Assembly (NCBI RefSeq): GCF_000746025.2
Contig: NZ_CP045798.1
Coordinates: 1,474,501 to 1,538,500 of the forward strand
Source: Thermanaerosceptrum fracticalcis
Lineage (GTDB): Bacteria; Bacillota; Peptococcia; DRI-13
DNA length: 64,000 nt
Direction of reading: 5' to 3'
How positions within the stretch are numbered: position 1 is the stretch's first letter; each line of letters begins with the position of its first letter. Positions 24,756 to 33,303 of this stretch are shown here, one piece after another. The translations under genes and the position numbers were made by a program. The notes under the pieces were generated by a model. The model did not search any database. It saw only the letters and a program-made list of their open reading frames with translations, and was not told the origin of the DNA.

Positions 24756-25709
24756 ATGGCCAATATAGTCGTGGAAAAGATGTCTTTTTTACGCTTAATG
24801 GTATGTATTCTTTTCCTTCCCGGTTTTTTGCTTATGAACCAGAATCTCCCCCGGGAATTTTATTACGTTGCCGGGTTTACCTTTCTTTACGCCCTTATCC
24901 TTTTTTTACTGGCAAGACTAAAAAAGAATATTCCTCTCGTTTTTTTCTGCAGTTTTTTTATTGACCTGATTTTAATCAGCTTCATTGTTTACTACGGCAG
25001 GCATTATGGTCAGGTACTGGCAGGTTTTTATTTTCTTCCTATCATCAGTATGGCTTCCCATATAAAACCCTACCCGGCCTTGTTTACGGCTTTTCTCGCC
25101 GGTCTCGCCTATTTGTTTACGGGGTATTATGCTAAGTTTTCCCCGGCTCTGATGAGTATACAGGTTATTCTTTTCTTTATCCTGGCCCTTTTTACGTGGG
25201 CACAACAGCAGAGTTATCGTCAAACGTATTTCACCCAGGCTAACCTGGACACATTAACAAAAATTCACAACAGGCGTTTTTTTAATCACGCCTTGTCCCA
25301 GTTAGTAGATGGGAAAATACCTTTTTCCCTGCTGCTTTTAGACCTTGATGACTTTAAGATTCTTAATGATACACAAGGTCACCATCATGGCGATTATGTC
25401 CTCAAAATCGTGGCGGCTACAATCAAGGAGTGTACACGGTCCTCGGATATTTCCTCCCGTTACGGCGGTGATGAATTCGCCATTATCTTACCTCACACCT
25501 CGAAAGAAGACAGCAAGCAAATTGCGGAAAGGATCCGCAACAAGGTCTTAATTCATCCCAAATTCCTTATTTATTCCCGTATCAGCTTATCTATAGGGAT
25601 TGCGGCCTTCCCCGACGACGCCCATAACCCGGAGGGTATTTTACAAAAAGCCGATGAGGCTCTCTATAAGGCTAAAGAACGAGGGAAAAATTATGTTTAC
25701 GTTTATTAA
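24756..25709 (+). CDS. membrane diguanylate cyclase (GGDEF)
   Basis: Makes cyclic di-GMP at the membrane. 317 residues: about five or six hydrophobic helices within residues 10-150, then a GGDEF domain at 160-315 with the intact signature RYGGDEFAI. The product-inhibition I-site RSSD lies exactly five residues before it, so both activity and feedback are expected. GAGGAGG precedes the ATG at 24756. Divergent from the ferredoxin-domain gene. Confidence 0.92.
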   Translation: MANIVVEKMSFLRLMVCILFLPGFLLMNQNLPREFYYVAGFTFLYALILFLLARLKKNIPLVFFCSFFIDLILISFIVYYGRHYGQVLAGFYFLPIISMASHIKPYPALFTAFLAGLAYLFTGYYAKFSPALMSIQVILFFILALFTWAQQQSYRQTYFTQANLDTLTKIHNRRFFNHALSQLVDGKIPFSLLLLDLDDFKILNDTQGHHHGDYVLKIVAATIKECTRSSDISSRYGGDEFAIILPHTSKEDSKQIAERIRNKVLIHPKFLIYSRISLSIGIAAFPDDAHNPEGILQKADEALYKAKERGKNYVYVY

Positions 25710-25856
25710 TTATTTTTATAGGGTCTATAAATAAATTAAGGAGCACACAAAGCTGTCCGGTCACTTTTTTTGTCCCCAGTAGTTTTTACAAGGAATAGTA
25801 TAAGCTAGGAGAAAGGTATAAATTTTATAGTATTTAATTGACTGGGGAGAACAAAC

Positions 25857-26078
25857 ATGCGTTATGAATATAAAACCGTGCAAATTGAAAACCAGAATAC
25901 ATGCCTATCCGGGGCCGTTCTTGATTCGGCCCTAAATGACCTGGCTACCGAAGGCTGGGCCCTGGTAACTATCCTTCCCCACCAATGTAAAAAATCCGAA
26001 CTCTGTCTCCTTGCCATCTTCTCTCGAGAAAAAAAAACCTCCCTCTTCAATATTAACTACCCTCCTTATAGCGACTAG
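25857..26078 (+). CDS. DUF4177-like small protein
   Basis: 73 residues, starting MRYEYKTVQI and containing LNDLATEGWALVTILPH, the pattern of DUF4177-type proteins (YEYK...LN..GaeGWelv). The function of the family is unknown. GGGGAG lies seven bases before the ATG. Single gene ending at a very strong bidirectional terminator. Confidence 0.75.
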   Translation: MRYEYKTVQIENQNTCLSGAVLDSALNDLATEGWALVTILPHQCKKSELCLLAIFSREKKTSLFNINYPPYSD

Positions 26079-26081
26079 ACC

Positions 26082-26118
26082 AAGAACAAAGCACCTCTAA
26101 ACGAGGTGCTTTGTTCTT
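26082..26118. terminator. bidirectional 16-bp terminator hairpin
   Basis: Perfect stem AAGAACAAAGCACCTC with its complement around TAAAC, between convergent genes; T-rich arms on both sides. Confidence 0.85.
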
Positions 26119-26122
26119 GATT

Positions 26123-27199
26123 CTATCTTATTTCAATCTGCACAGACAAGGTGACTTCAAGAGCCAGGTTTCTCGCCGTAATAGTATATGTTCCAGGCGG
26201 TACCTGACGCCCATTATTATCTAGCTGGTTCCAAAACTCGGTAATTACCTGTGTGCCACCCTCGAAGATAGTGATTACCCGCTGGGCCTGGGCGAATTGA
26301 CGGCCCTCCGACCAGCGCCATACTACATTTCCCTGGGCGTTAGTAGCTGTAATTTCGATAATTTGAGTAGTAGGATACCTTAATGTTATAGGATCATCCG
26401 TGGTGTTTGTTTTGGTCAGGGTAATTTTTATGCTCTCTCCCCGTTGATAAACACGTTTGTCTGTAAAAAGTATGAGTCGCAAACCTCGTACAACCTTGGT
26501 ATCAATGGGCATCCCAGCAGGGGGTCTGGGTTCAATTGGACAACAACTTACTCCCAGAGCCCTCCAGGTGGCTTCATCAACCACACCCGTTACGGGTAAG
26601 CCTTGTTGACGCTGGAATTGCCGCACAGCCCGCTCTGTTCTTCTACCGAAATCTCCGTCTATTGCACCTGAATAAAAACCCCGTTCTTGTAAAAGTCTCT
26701 GCAGCAACCTTACAGCGGGGCCCCTACGGCCCAGTCTTAATACAGGGCAATGGCACTCTTCCGGCGGAGGCGGAGGAGGGGGAGTTGGTCCGGGAGTTAC
26801 ACCACAATTCTCACCTAAAGCAACCCAGGTTGGTACATCAACTATACCTGTAACAGGTAATCCCCGCTGCCGTTGAAAAGCCCTTACCGCAGCGTCGGTC
26901 TTCGGTCCAAAAATACCGTCGGCGGGTCCCGGGTCAATACCGGCATTCTTTAGTAAAACTTGCAACCGGGTAACAGCAGGACCTCGGCTTCCTAAACTTA
27001 AGCGGGGACAGACAGTTGTTGGTGGAGGTGGCGGTGGTGGTGGTGTGGGTGTGGGTCCTGTAGGAATGATCAAAACCTGACCAACAAAAATTAGGTTGGG
27101 ATTGCTGATATTATTAGCCCGTACAATAGCTTCAACTGTAGTATTAAATCTTTGGGCAATCGATGATAAGGTGTCACCCGCTTGAACCACATATTGCAT
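26123..27199 (-). CDS. LysM / double peptidoglycan-binding / BsuPI-domain protein
   Basis: Cell-wall-binding protein of 358 residues without signal peptide. LysM at 2-46 ([19 protein letters not shown]), Pro-rich linker, PG_binding_1 repeat at about 66-128 ([15 protein letters not shown]), second linker, second repeat at 153-216 ([15 protein letters not shown]), then a BsuPI-like beta domain at 235-355 similar to intracellular proteinase inhibitors. Absence of a signal peptide together with LysM suggests a spore coat or cortex-associated protein made in the mother cell; this is inference. AAGGAGATG lies eleven bases upstream of the ATG. Confidence 0.87.
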   Translation of the reverse strand: MQYVVQAGDTLSSIAQRFNTTVEAIVRANNISNPNLIFVGQVLIIPTGPTPTPPPPPPPPTTVCPRLSLGSRGPAVTRLQVLLKNAGIDPGPADGIFGPKTDAAVRAFQRQRGLPVTGIVDVPTWVALGENCGVTPGPTPPPPPPPEECHCPVLRLGRRGPAVRLLQRLLQERGFYSGAIDGDFGRRTERAVRQFQRQQGLPVTGVVDEATWRALGVSCCPIEPRPPAGMPIDTKVVRGLRLILFTDKRVYQRGESIKITLTKTNTTDDPITLRYPTTQIIEITATNAQGNVVWRWSEGRQFAQAQRVITIFEGGTQVITEFWNQLDNNGRQVPPGTYTITARNLALEVTLSVQIEIR

Positions 27200-27266
27200 A
27201 GGGTAATCATCTCCTTATGATATGATTTGCCCTATATGATATGTTTTAGCGGGTGATATTGTTATT

Positions 27267-28514
27267 CTAGCACCAGCCTCTATCTTTCAAAGCTTTAGCC
27301 ACACGCTGTACAGCCACACCAAAAGCAGCCGCCCGCCAGTTATCCCAGTTTTTCTCCTCTTTAAATTTTTTAATGGTATAGAAGGCATCAACCAGCATAT
27401 TTTCCAACCGTTCCTGTACCTCCGCATCAGACCAGTAGAGACCGGTTCTATTTTGTACCCATTCGAAATAACTCACGGTAACACCACCGGCGCTGGCTAA
27501 AATATCGGGAAGAATGATGACTCCTTTTTTATTAAGAACTTCATCGGCTTCCGGTGTAATTGGTCCGTTGGCCAGTTCGGAAATCAGGCTGGTCTGGATT
27601 TTATCCACATTACCTTCGTGAATAATCCCCTCTAAAGAGGCGGGTAAAAAGATATCGCAGGGAATTTCCAAAACATCATCGGGTGTAACTTGTTTGCCGT
27701 TTGGGTAAGTTTTCAGACTGCCGGTTTTAGCCTTAATTTCATCAGCCAGGTCAACATTGATTCCTTGAGGATCATAAACTCCCGATTTGCTGTCACAAAT
27801 AGCGATAATTTTGGCACCCTCAGCCGCAAAGAGACGGGCGGCTATGGCTCCGGCATTACCGTAACCGTGAACACATACGGTCGCCCCGGCTAATTCCCTA
27901 CCCATGCTGCGGTAAGCGGCTCTCGTTACATAGAGACTGCCCTGGGCGGTTGCCGATACACGACCTTTGGAACCGCCTACACTTAGAGGTTTACCGGTAA
28001 TGACACCGAATTCAGGATTTTGCTGGATAATGGAAAATTCGTCCATCATCCAGGCCATGATCTGGGGGTTTGTATACACGTCCGGTGCCGGAACATCTTT
28101 ATCAACACCGATGACAGGAGCAATGGCTCTGATATAACCGCGGCTTAAGCGTTCTAACTCCATTACTGATAATTCCCTGGGATTAACCTGTACGCCACCT
28201 TTTCCGCCGCCGTAAGGTAATCCGGCTATGGCACATTTAAAAGTCATGAGCGTGGCCAAGGCCTTTACCTCATCGAAAGTCGTTTCTGGATGGAACCTGA
28301 TACCACCTTTGCCTGGTCCCATCACATCGGTGTGCAGCACCCTCCAACCTTTAAAAACACGGGTTGAACCGTCATCCATCTTGACAGGAATGGCCACTTC
28401 CACCGCCCGTTTGGGTTCAGTCAGCACCTGACGGGTTGCCTCATCAAGTCCCAGGTTATCACAGGCTTTTTGTACCAAACTGATAGCCCTTTGATAGAAA
28501 AGGTTGTTCTCCAT
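27267..28514 (-). CDS. gdhA: glutamate dehydrogenase (Glu/Leu/Phe/Val family)
   Basis: NAD(P)-dependent deamination of glutamate or amination of 2-oxoglutarate; 415 residues, typical of the hexameric short type. Catalytic Lys region GGGKGGV (LPYGGGKGGVQVNP), GPGKGGIRFHP for substrate binding, catalytic Asp in DVPAPDVYT, and Rossmann HGYGNAGAIAARLF. The pattern fits glutamate better than leucine dehydrogenase, which is shorter. GGGGGATTC precedes the ATG. Confidence 0.92.
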   Translation of the reverse strand: MENNLFYQRAISLVQKACDNLGLDEATRQVLTEPKRAVEVAIPVKMDDGSTRVFKGWRVLHTDVMGPGKGGIRFHPETTFDEVKALATLMTFKCAIAGLPYGGGKGGVQVNPRELSVMELERLSRGYIRAIAPVIGVDKDVPAPDVYTNPQIMAWMMDEFSIIQQNPEFGVITGKPLSVGGSKGRVSATAQGSLYVTRAAYRSMGRELAGATVCVHGYGNAGAIAARLFAAEGAKIIAICDSKSGVYDPQGINVDLADEIKAKTGSLKTYPNGKQVTPDDVLEIPCDIFLPASLEGIIHEGNVDKIQTSLISELANGPITPEADEVLNKKGVIILPDILASAGGVTVSYFEWVQNRTGLYWSDAEVQERLENMLVDAFYTIKKFKEEKNWDNWRAAAFGVAVQRVAKALKDRGWC

Positions 28515-28731
28515 GTGAATCCCCCCTGAGATTTTTTAAATTTTCAGCTTAATTATACCATTTTGCAGTGTATCGTGTATACAGTATATTAAATATTAAT
28601 TTCCTCTATACTCATGAAAGAGAAAAAATATTTTTTCACTTCTGAGATAAGGCTGCTACCTTATTGTTCATACGCAAGATATATGGTATTCTTAATTATA
28701 CCCTCCAATGTTTTATATAATTTTTGTGTAA

Positions 28732-28759
28732 TGCCCCCAACAATAGGGGCAATCTTTTT
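28732..28759 (+). terminator. intrinsic-terminator-like hairpin in the gdhA upstream region
   Basis: TGCCCC/GGGCA-type stem (28732-28737 with 28746-28751) followed by ATCTTTTTC. No gene on the plus strand is visible just upstream, so it may be left over from a lost gene. Confidence 0.5.
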
Positions 28760-28794
28760 CTAAAATTATTTGATCACCAAAAGTGCGTAATAAT

Positions 28795-28820
28795 AAAATC
28801 CGCCAGTGGGTGGATTTTTT
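28795..28820 (+). terminator. second terminator-like hairpin upstream of the 77-aa gene
   Basis: AAATCCGCC-AGTG-GGTGGATTTTTT, a second terminator shape within 70 bases on the same strand, followed about 90 bases later by the gene at 28911. Could be leader attenuation or remnant. The rest of 28515-28910 holds no gene that I can support. Confidence 0.45.
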
Positions 28821-28910
28821 GCATTTAAGAGGTCGCTATTACCAGCATAGGAGTTTACGAGGCCCGGGAATGATAAGAATGTAAATACATTGGTCAGGAT
28901 GGTGAAACCT

Positions 28911-29144
28911 ATGAGCGAAAATCAGGAAATTAATCCTGCCGTTTGTGCCAGTACCATCAACAGTTTACCACCGGGAGCACTGGCTTTAGAACGATTCAAA
29001 CTGGCTCTTTCTCTATCGGAAGATACTTCTCCGGAGGCTGTTACATTACGGCAGCAGCTGATGGAAGAAGAGTCGACTCTCGATGAAGATAACCAGACTG
29101 CGGCGGAACAACAGGTAGAAGCAAGGGATCATAATGGCACATAA
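28911..29144 (+). CDS. small acidic hypothetical protein, 77 aa
   Basis: Starts MSENQEINPAVC at 28911 after GGATGGTG; a frame extension to 28890 lacks a better site. Contains PPGALALERFKLALS and an acidic tail. Unknown family. Its stop codon is formed by the T of the native sequence plus the first A of IS copy 3. A plausible pre-insertion sequence would give the same TAA, so the protein is probably intact, but its terminator now lies 1.6 kb away beyond the IS. Confidence 0.6.
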   Translation: MSENQEINPAVCASTINSLPPGALALERFKLALSLSEDTSPEAVTLRQQLMEEESTLDEDNQTAAEQQVEARDHNGT

Positions 29145-29179
29145 AAAAAGCGCGACCAAGGTCGCGCGCTCTTTGGTTC

Positions 29180-29434
29180 CTATAACTCATATTTAATACC
29201 ATGCACACCTAAGTATTCTTTTGGGCGCATCTCACCGCCACAAACCTCACAACTAAACCTTGGTGGAACTGAAATATCTCCGTCATCCATCATATCGCAG
29301 TAATCCACCACTTCCTTCGGAATGTCTTCTTCTATGTTACACTGCAAACAAACAAATTTGATGGTTGCCTTGCCGCCTACTTTAGGCGGCTTTTTCTTTG
29401 CGTGTTTCTTTCTTTTTCTGCTTACTGGGCTCAT
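29180..29434 (-). CDS. 84-aa zinc-ribbon-like accessory protein of IS copy 3
   Basis: Identical to the proteins of copies 1, 2 and 4; 53-base out-of-frame overlap with the transposase gene. Function unknown. Confidence 0.75.
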   Translation of the reverse strand: MSPVSRKRKKHAKKKPPKVGGKATIKFVCLQCNIEEDIPKEVVDYCDMMDDGDISVPPRFSCEVCGGEMRPKEYLGVHGIKYEL

Positions 29435-30641
29435 CTATTCCTGCCAACTCCTTTAGTCTTTTTTTAGCAAAGTCATCTACGGCATCAACAACTTTCAATA
29501 TCCCTGATTTTAGACACACTTTCCCCTTGTATTCCATTATCTCTTTACATCTCATACATTCTAACGGGTCTTTTCCTGTGAATTCTTCTATTTTATTTCT
29601 CCAGCCTATCCGTTGCTTTCCTCTTTGGCCGTTTTTCCTTCTTTTCTGCCTTCCCAGGTATGCTTCCATTAATTTGTCAGCCAATCTTTTACTCCTTCTG
29701 GAGTAAATTCCATAATACCGGATTGTTTTAAATTGCTCATCCGGTATATGCCTTATTATCCGTGATATGAATTCTTCTACGGTGATGGTTTCTTGTTTTT
29801 CTTTTTGCTCTGTTTTATCAAAGTATTTAAAGGTTACATTTTCCCCGTCATAGTCTACAATTCTGCTTAACGCCATGGCAGGTCTTCTCATGTACCGCCC
29901 TATATATCCTACTTGGGCTTCTACTGACCCTTGTCCTTTTTTATTGGGCGGACCATAGATTACAAATCCTTCAGGGTTATCATCCCATATCTTTTGAAAC
30001 AACTTCTTATATCGTTTAACTTCTTGTTCCGGCAGTTTTTTCTTCAACATCTCCATTACTGCCGCCTGCCACCTTTTCCTCAGCATTACATATGGGATAA
30101 AGTCTTTAACAACCCATTTCCCCGCTCCGTCAAAACCACCTTCAGTTACTAGGATATGTACATGGGGATTGAAGTTCATTCTTGCTCCAAAGGTATGTAT
30201 TCCTACCATGGCGCCGGATTTGACTTTTCCTCTTTTCTTCAGCCATTCTAATAGTATTTTTACTGCCAGGTCCATTAGATCTTTCAAGAGTTCTCTATGA
30301 CGGGTAAATATTTCCCACAAACGTTCGTCCACTGTAAACATGATGTGGCGATGAGGAACCGGATACATTCTTTTACTGGTTTCTCGACTCCATTCTTGGG
30401 TGTATCCGGTTGCGCACGATGTACAAAAACGTCCCTTACACGTGTGAGGAACTATTTTCATTTCTCCACATACCGGACATGCGAACAGAGTAAATCCTGC
30501 TTCTTTTTGTCCACATCGATTAAATTTATTGATTTCCTTTATCACAACAGGACGTATTCTGTCTTCGTATTTATTAACAAACTTTTCCCAATGCTTGTTC
30601 TCATCAAAAAATATCTCTCTTAAGATATTATCCTGGCCCAT
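29382..30641 (-). CDS. IS91-family Y2 transposase, copy 3
   Basis: Intact 419-residue HUH enzyme identical in sequence to copies 1 and 4, with HVH at 160-162 and YxxxY at 246-250. Identity to distant copies suggests recent movement or gene conversion. Confidence 0.92.
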   Translation of the reverse strand: MGQDNILREIFFDENKHWEKFVNKYEDRIRPVVIKEINKFNRCGQKEAGFTLFACPVCGEMKIVPHTCKGRFCTSCATGYTQEWSRETSKRMYPVPHRHIMFTVDERLWEIFTRHRELLKDLMDLAVKILLEWLKKRGKVKSGAMVGIHTFGARMNFNPHVHILVTEGGFDGAGKWVVKDFIPYVMLRKRWQAAVMEMLKKKLPEQEVKRYKKLFQKIWDDNPEGFVIYGPPNKKGQGSVEAQVGYIGRYMRRPAMALSRIVDYDGENVTFKYFDKTEQKEKQETITVEEFISRIIRHIPDEQFKTIRYYGIYSRRSKRLADKLMEAYLGRQKRRKNGQRGKQRIGWRNKIEEFTGKDPLECMRCKEIMEYKGKVCLKSGILKVVDAVDDFAKKRLKELAGIDEPSKQKKKETRKEKAA

Positions 30642-30686
30642 ATGTTCTCACCTTTCTAACAACTACTTCCTGCTTTCGTTAAAAAA

Positions 30687-30749
30687 TGAAAAAACCCTTG
30701 CTTAGCAAGGGCTGAGAACCACAAAAATTTTTATACTTTCCTATACGTT
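30687..30749 (-). repeat. 63-bp terminator module of IS copy 3
   Basis: Single module; on the minus strand CCCTTGC-TAA-GCAAGGG followed by TTTTTTC. Confidence 0.85.
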
Positions 30750-30755
30750 AAAAAA

Positions 30756-30796
30756 GTTAAAACCCGGGCGCAAGGCAGCCGGGTTTTAACTTTTTT
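30756..30796. terminator. bidirectional terminator adjoining IS copy 3
   Basis: Twelve-base stem GTTAAAACCCGG (30756-30767) with 30779-30790, T6 to the right and A6 to the left. It serves the minus-strand phosphoribosyltransferase remnant and probably once the plus-strand gene at 28911. It is the apparent insertion target of copy 3. Confidence 0.85.
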
Positions 30797-30866
30797 AGTA
30801 CCCTCCAATGTATATATCTCTTTTGTATCTTGGTTATCTTCATCTCCTACTGGGGCGAGAAACAAC

Positions 30867-30959
30867 TTAAGCCGCAAAATTTTTCTTTTCGCCATGGGCC
30901 TTGGCCATAGTTATAGCCTGTTTGACGGTGGTTCCGGTATTGATGAGGTCTTCGATAAT
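30867..30959 (-). pseudogene. phosphoribosyltransferase C-terminal remnant
   Basis: Thirty codons reading IIEDLINTGTTVKQAITMAK then AHGEKKNFAA-stop. The EDLINTGTT stretch is the PRPP-binding loop of type I phosphoribosyltransferases. An in-frame TAA sits right before it and the N-terminal two thirds of the enzyme are missing. The substrate class cannot be told from this piece. Confidence 0.6.
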
Positions 30960-30979
30960 TTACAACCCTTCCCCAAAAA

Positions 30980-31130
30980 CATACACAGGTAGCCAGGGGA
31001 ACGCTAGCTACCTGCTCAACTACAGATGGCTCCGGGGGTAGACCGGGCCGTGTAGAGAATGACTGGTTTAAGCAGGTCCGGAGTCGCTCCCCATAGGGGA
31101 GGGTGATCCCCAGTCCAAAGCCTTATATCA
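30980..31130 (-). ncRNA. structured attenuator-like leader RNA between IS copies 3 and 4
   Basis: Read on the minus strand, a TATAAT-like box (31136-31131) is followed by helix GACUGG/CCAGUC (31115-31110 with 31066-31061) holding CUCCCC/GGGGAG, a branched helix CUACA..GGC.CCGG (31055-31020), and a terminator-like hairpin CAGGUAGC/GCUACCUG (31014-31007 with 30993-30986) followed by UGUAUGUUUUU. ACCUGCU at 31077-31071 can pair with AGCAGGU at 31016-31010, which contains the 5' arm of the terminator, so two exclusive folds exist. No known riboswitch class recognised. The strand could be the other one. Confidence 0.45.
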
Positions 31131-31182
31131 TTATAATTTCAATTTAAAAAAAGCGCGACCAAGGTCGCGCGCTCTTTGGTTC

Positions 31183-31437
31183 CTATAACTCATATTTAAT
31201 ACCATGCACACCTAAGTATTCTTTTGGGCGCATCTCACCGCCACAAACCTCACAACTAAACCTTGGTGGAACTGAAATATCTCCGTCATCCATCATATCG
31301 CAGTAATCCACCACTTCCTTCGGAATGTCTTCTTCTATGTTACACTGCAAACAAACAAATTTGATGGTTGCCTTGCCGCCTACTTTAGGCGGCTTTTTCT
31401 TTGCGTGTTTCTTTCTTTTTCTGCTTACTGGGCTCAT
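31183..31437 (-). CDS. 84-aa zinc-ribbon-like accessory protein of IS copy 4
   Basis: Identical to the other three copies, with the same out-of-frame overlap of the transposase gene. Function unknown. Confidence 0.75.
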   Translation of the reverse strand: MSPVSRKRKKHAKKKPPKVGGKATIKFVCLQCNIEEDIPKEVVDYCDMMDDGDISVPPRFSCEVCGGEMRPKEYLGVHGIKYEL

Positions 31438-32644
31438 CTATTCCTGCCAACTCCTTTAGTCTTTTTTTAGCAAAGTCATCTACGGCATCAACAACTTTCA
31501 ATATCCCTGATTTTAGACACACTTTCCCCTTGTATTCCATTATCTCTTTACATCTCATACATTCTAACGGGTCTTTTCCTGTGAATTCTTCTATTTTATT
31601 TCTCCAGCCTATCCGTTGCTTTCCTCTTTGGCCGTTTTTCCTTCTTTTCTGCCTTCCCAGGTATGCTTCCATTAATTTGTCAGCCAATCTTTTACTCCTT
31701 CTGGAGTAAATTCCATAATACCGGATTGTTTTAAATTGCTCATCCGGTATATGCCTTATTATCCGTGATATGAATTCTTCTACGGTGATGGTTTCTTGTT
31801 TTTCTTTTTGCTCTGTTTTATCAAAGTATTTAAAGGTTACATTTTCCCCGTCATAGTCTACAATTCTGCTTAACGCCATGGCAGGTCTTCTCATGTACCG
31901 CCCTATATATCCTACTTGGGCTTCTACTGACCCTTGTCCTTTTTTATTGGGCGGACCATAGATTACAAATCCTTCAGGGTTATCATCCCATATCTTTTGA
32001 AACAACTTCTTATATCGTTTAACTTCTTGTTCCGGCAGTTTTTTCTTCAACATCTCCATTACTGCCGCCTGCCACCTTTTCCTCAGCATTACATATGGGA
32101 TAAAGTCTTTAACAACCCATTTCCCCGCTCCGTCAAAACCACCTTCAGTTACTAGGATATGTACATGGGGATTGAAGTTCATTCTTGCTCCAAAGGTATG
32201 TATTCCTACCATGGCGCCGGATTTGACTTTTCCTCTTTTCTTCAGCCATTCTAATAGTATTTTTACTGCCAGGTCCATTAGATCTTTCAAGAGTTCTCTA
32301 TGACGGGTAAATATTTCCCACAAACGTTCGTCCACTGTAAACATGATGTGGCGATGAGGAACCGGATACATTCTTTTACTGGTTTCTCGACTCCATTCTT
32401 GGGTGTATCCGGTTGCGCACGATGTACAAAAACGTCCCTTACACGTGTGAGGAACTATTTTCATTTCTCCACATACCGGACATGCGAACAGAGTAAATCC
32501 TGCTTCTTTTTGTCCACATCGATTAAATTTATTGATTTCCTTTATCACAACAGGACGTATTCTGTCTTCGTATTTATTAACAAACTTTTCCCAATGCTTG
32601 TTCTCATCAAAAAATATCTCTCTTAAGATATTATCCTGGCCCAT
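31385..32644 (-). CDS. IS91-family Y2 transposase, copy 4
   Basis: Intact 419-residue HUH enzyme identical to copies 1 and 3 in the protein. Confidence 0.92.
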   Translation of the reverse strand: MGQDNILREIFFDENKHWEKFVNKYEDRIRPVVIKEINKFNRCGQKEAGFTLFACPVCGEMKIVPHTCKGRFCTSCATGYTQEWSRETSKRMYPVPHRHIMFTVDERLWEIFTRHRELLKDLMDLAVKILLEWLKKRGKVKSGAMVGIHTFGARMNFNPHVHILVTEGGFDGAGKWVVKDFIPYVMLRKRWQAAVMEMLKKKLPEQEVKRYKKLFQKIWDDNPEGFVIYGPPNKKGQGSVEAQVGYIGRYMRRPAMALSRIVDYDGENVTFKYFDKTEQKEKQETITVEEFISRIIRHIPDEQFKTIRYYGIYSRRSKRLADKLMEAYLGRQKRRKNGQRGKQRIGWRNKIEEFTGKDPLECMRCKEIMEYKGKVCLKSGILKVVDAVDDFAKKRLKELAGIDEPSKQKKKETRKEKAA

Positions 32645-32689
32645 ATGTTCTCACCTTTCTAACAACTACTTCCTGCTTTCGTTAAAAAA

Positions 32690-32752
32690 TGAAAAAACCC
32701 TTGCTTAGCAAGGGCTGAGAACCACAAAAATTTTTATACTTTCCTATACGTT
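32690..32752 (-). repeat. 63-bp terminator module of IS copy 4
   Basis: Single module, same sequence as that of copy 3 (CTTAGCAAG variant). Confidence 0.85.
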
Positions 32753-32795
32753 AAAAAAAGCAGGTAGTAAATCACTTGAGCGATTTACTACCTGC
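32753..32795 (-). terminator. 14-bp terminator hairpin adjoining IS copy 4
   Basis: Stem GCAGGTAGTAAATC (32760-32773) with its exact complement at 32782-32795 and a T7 tract on the minus strand at 32759-32753, directly joined to the module of copy 4. The minus-strand gene it once served is not recognisable upstream: 32796-33037 has an open stretch on the minus strand without start codon or ribosome site. Confidence 0.8.
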
Positions 32796-33037
32796 ACTCT
32801 TAACAATGGGGTGACCCATGTCACTGCAGATACAGTTTTTGCTAAGCGGAAGAACTCTTGCGAGGCTTCATCCCACTCTTGTATACATTATAAAATGGAA
32901 TTTAAGGTTTTGTCTAGATGTTTTTTTCTTTTTTGTGAAATATTATTCTTGTTTTTTTCTAAAAGAGCCTGCAGGGTTTCCCCAGGAAATAGGCGAATAA
33001 TAAAGTTTGCAATACATTTTTAAGGGAGGTACTTATC

Positions 33038-33226
33038 ATGCCAATTGTGCAAATTGAAATGATCGGCGGCAGGACAATTGAACAAAAAAGGGCTATGGTA
33101 AAAGAAGTAACAGAGGCTCTAGTGAAAACCATCAATTGCAAGAGGGAAAGCGTTAAGATTATTATCCGGGATATGGAAAAACACAACATCGCCGATGGTG
33201 GCGTGTTGAAGTGTGACCAATCATAG
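33038..33226 (+). CDS. 4-oxalocrotonate tautomerase family protein
   Basis: Small tautomerase of 62 residues. The catalytic Pro follows the initiator Met (MPIVQIEMIGGRT), and the conserved Arg/Lys pattern of the family (KRAMVKEVTEALVKT) follows. Forms a multimeric enzyme acting on 2-oxo/enol acids; substrate unknown. AAGGGAGG precedes the ATG. Single gene. Confidence 0.88.
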   Translation: MPIVQIEMIGGRTIEQKRAMVKEVTEALVKTINCKRESVKIIIRDMEKHNIADGGVLKCDQS

Positions 33227-33265
33227 TTGGTAGTTGTTAGTTGGCAGTTGGTAGTAAATGAAAGA

Positions 33266-33303
33266 AAAAAGGGGTTGCCTGAAAAAGGCGTCCCTTTCTT
33301 TTA
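33266..33303 (+). terminator. terminator between tautomerase gene and germination operon
   Basis: AAAGGG-GTTGCCT / AGGC-GTCCCTTT hairpin followed by CTTTTATTT; convergent position. Confidence 0.6.

Larger units (their letters stand above)
29143..30749 (-). mobile_element. IS91-like rolling-circle element, copy 3 (core plus one module)
   Basis: Core 29143-30680 (1538 bp) with the same ends as copy 1, plus one 63-bp module at 30687-30749. It is inserted between the stop codon of the 77-residue gene and a 12-bp bidirectional terminator hairpin. The module has CTTAGCAAG where copy 1 has CTTAACAAG, giving a longer terminator stem. Confidence 0.88.
31146..32752 (-). mobile_element. IS91-like rolling-circle element, copy 4 (core plus one module)
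   Basis: Core 31146-32683 plus one 63-bp module at 32690-32752. The right end abuts A7 and a 14-bp terminator stem at 32760-32795. The left end lies a few bases upstream of the TATAAT-like box of the structured RNA, probably replacing its -35 region. Confidence 0.88.

Noticed and set aside
31071-31081. AGCAGGTCCGGA resembles the conserved loop of SRP RNA.
   Set aside because: The match stops after CAGGTCCGGA, the flanking AGGAAGCAGC part is absent and the fold is different.
32796-33000. Open minus-strand stretch reading LAKTVSAVTWVTPLLRV.
   Set aside because: No start codon with a ribosome site, stop upstream, and the frame only ends inside the IS module; could be a fragment but cannot be supported.
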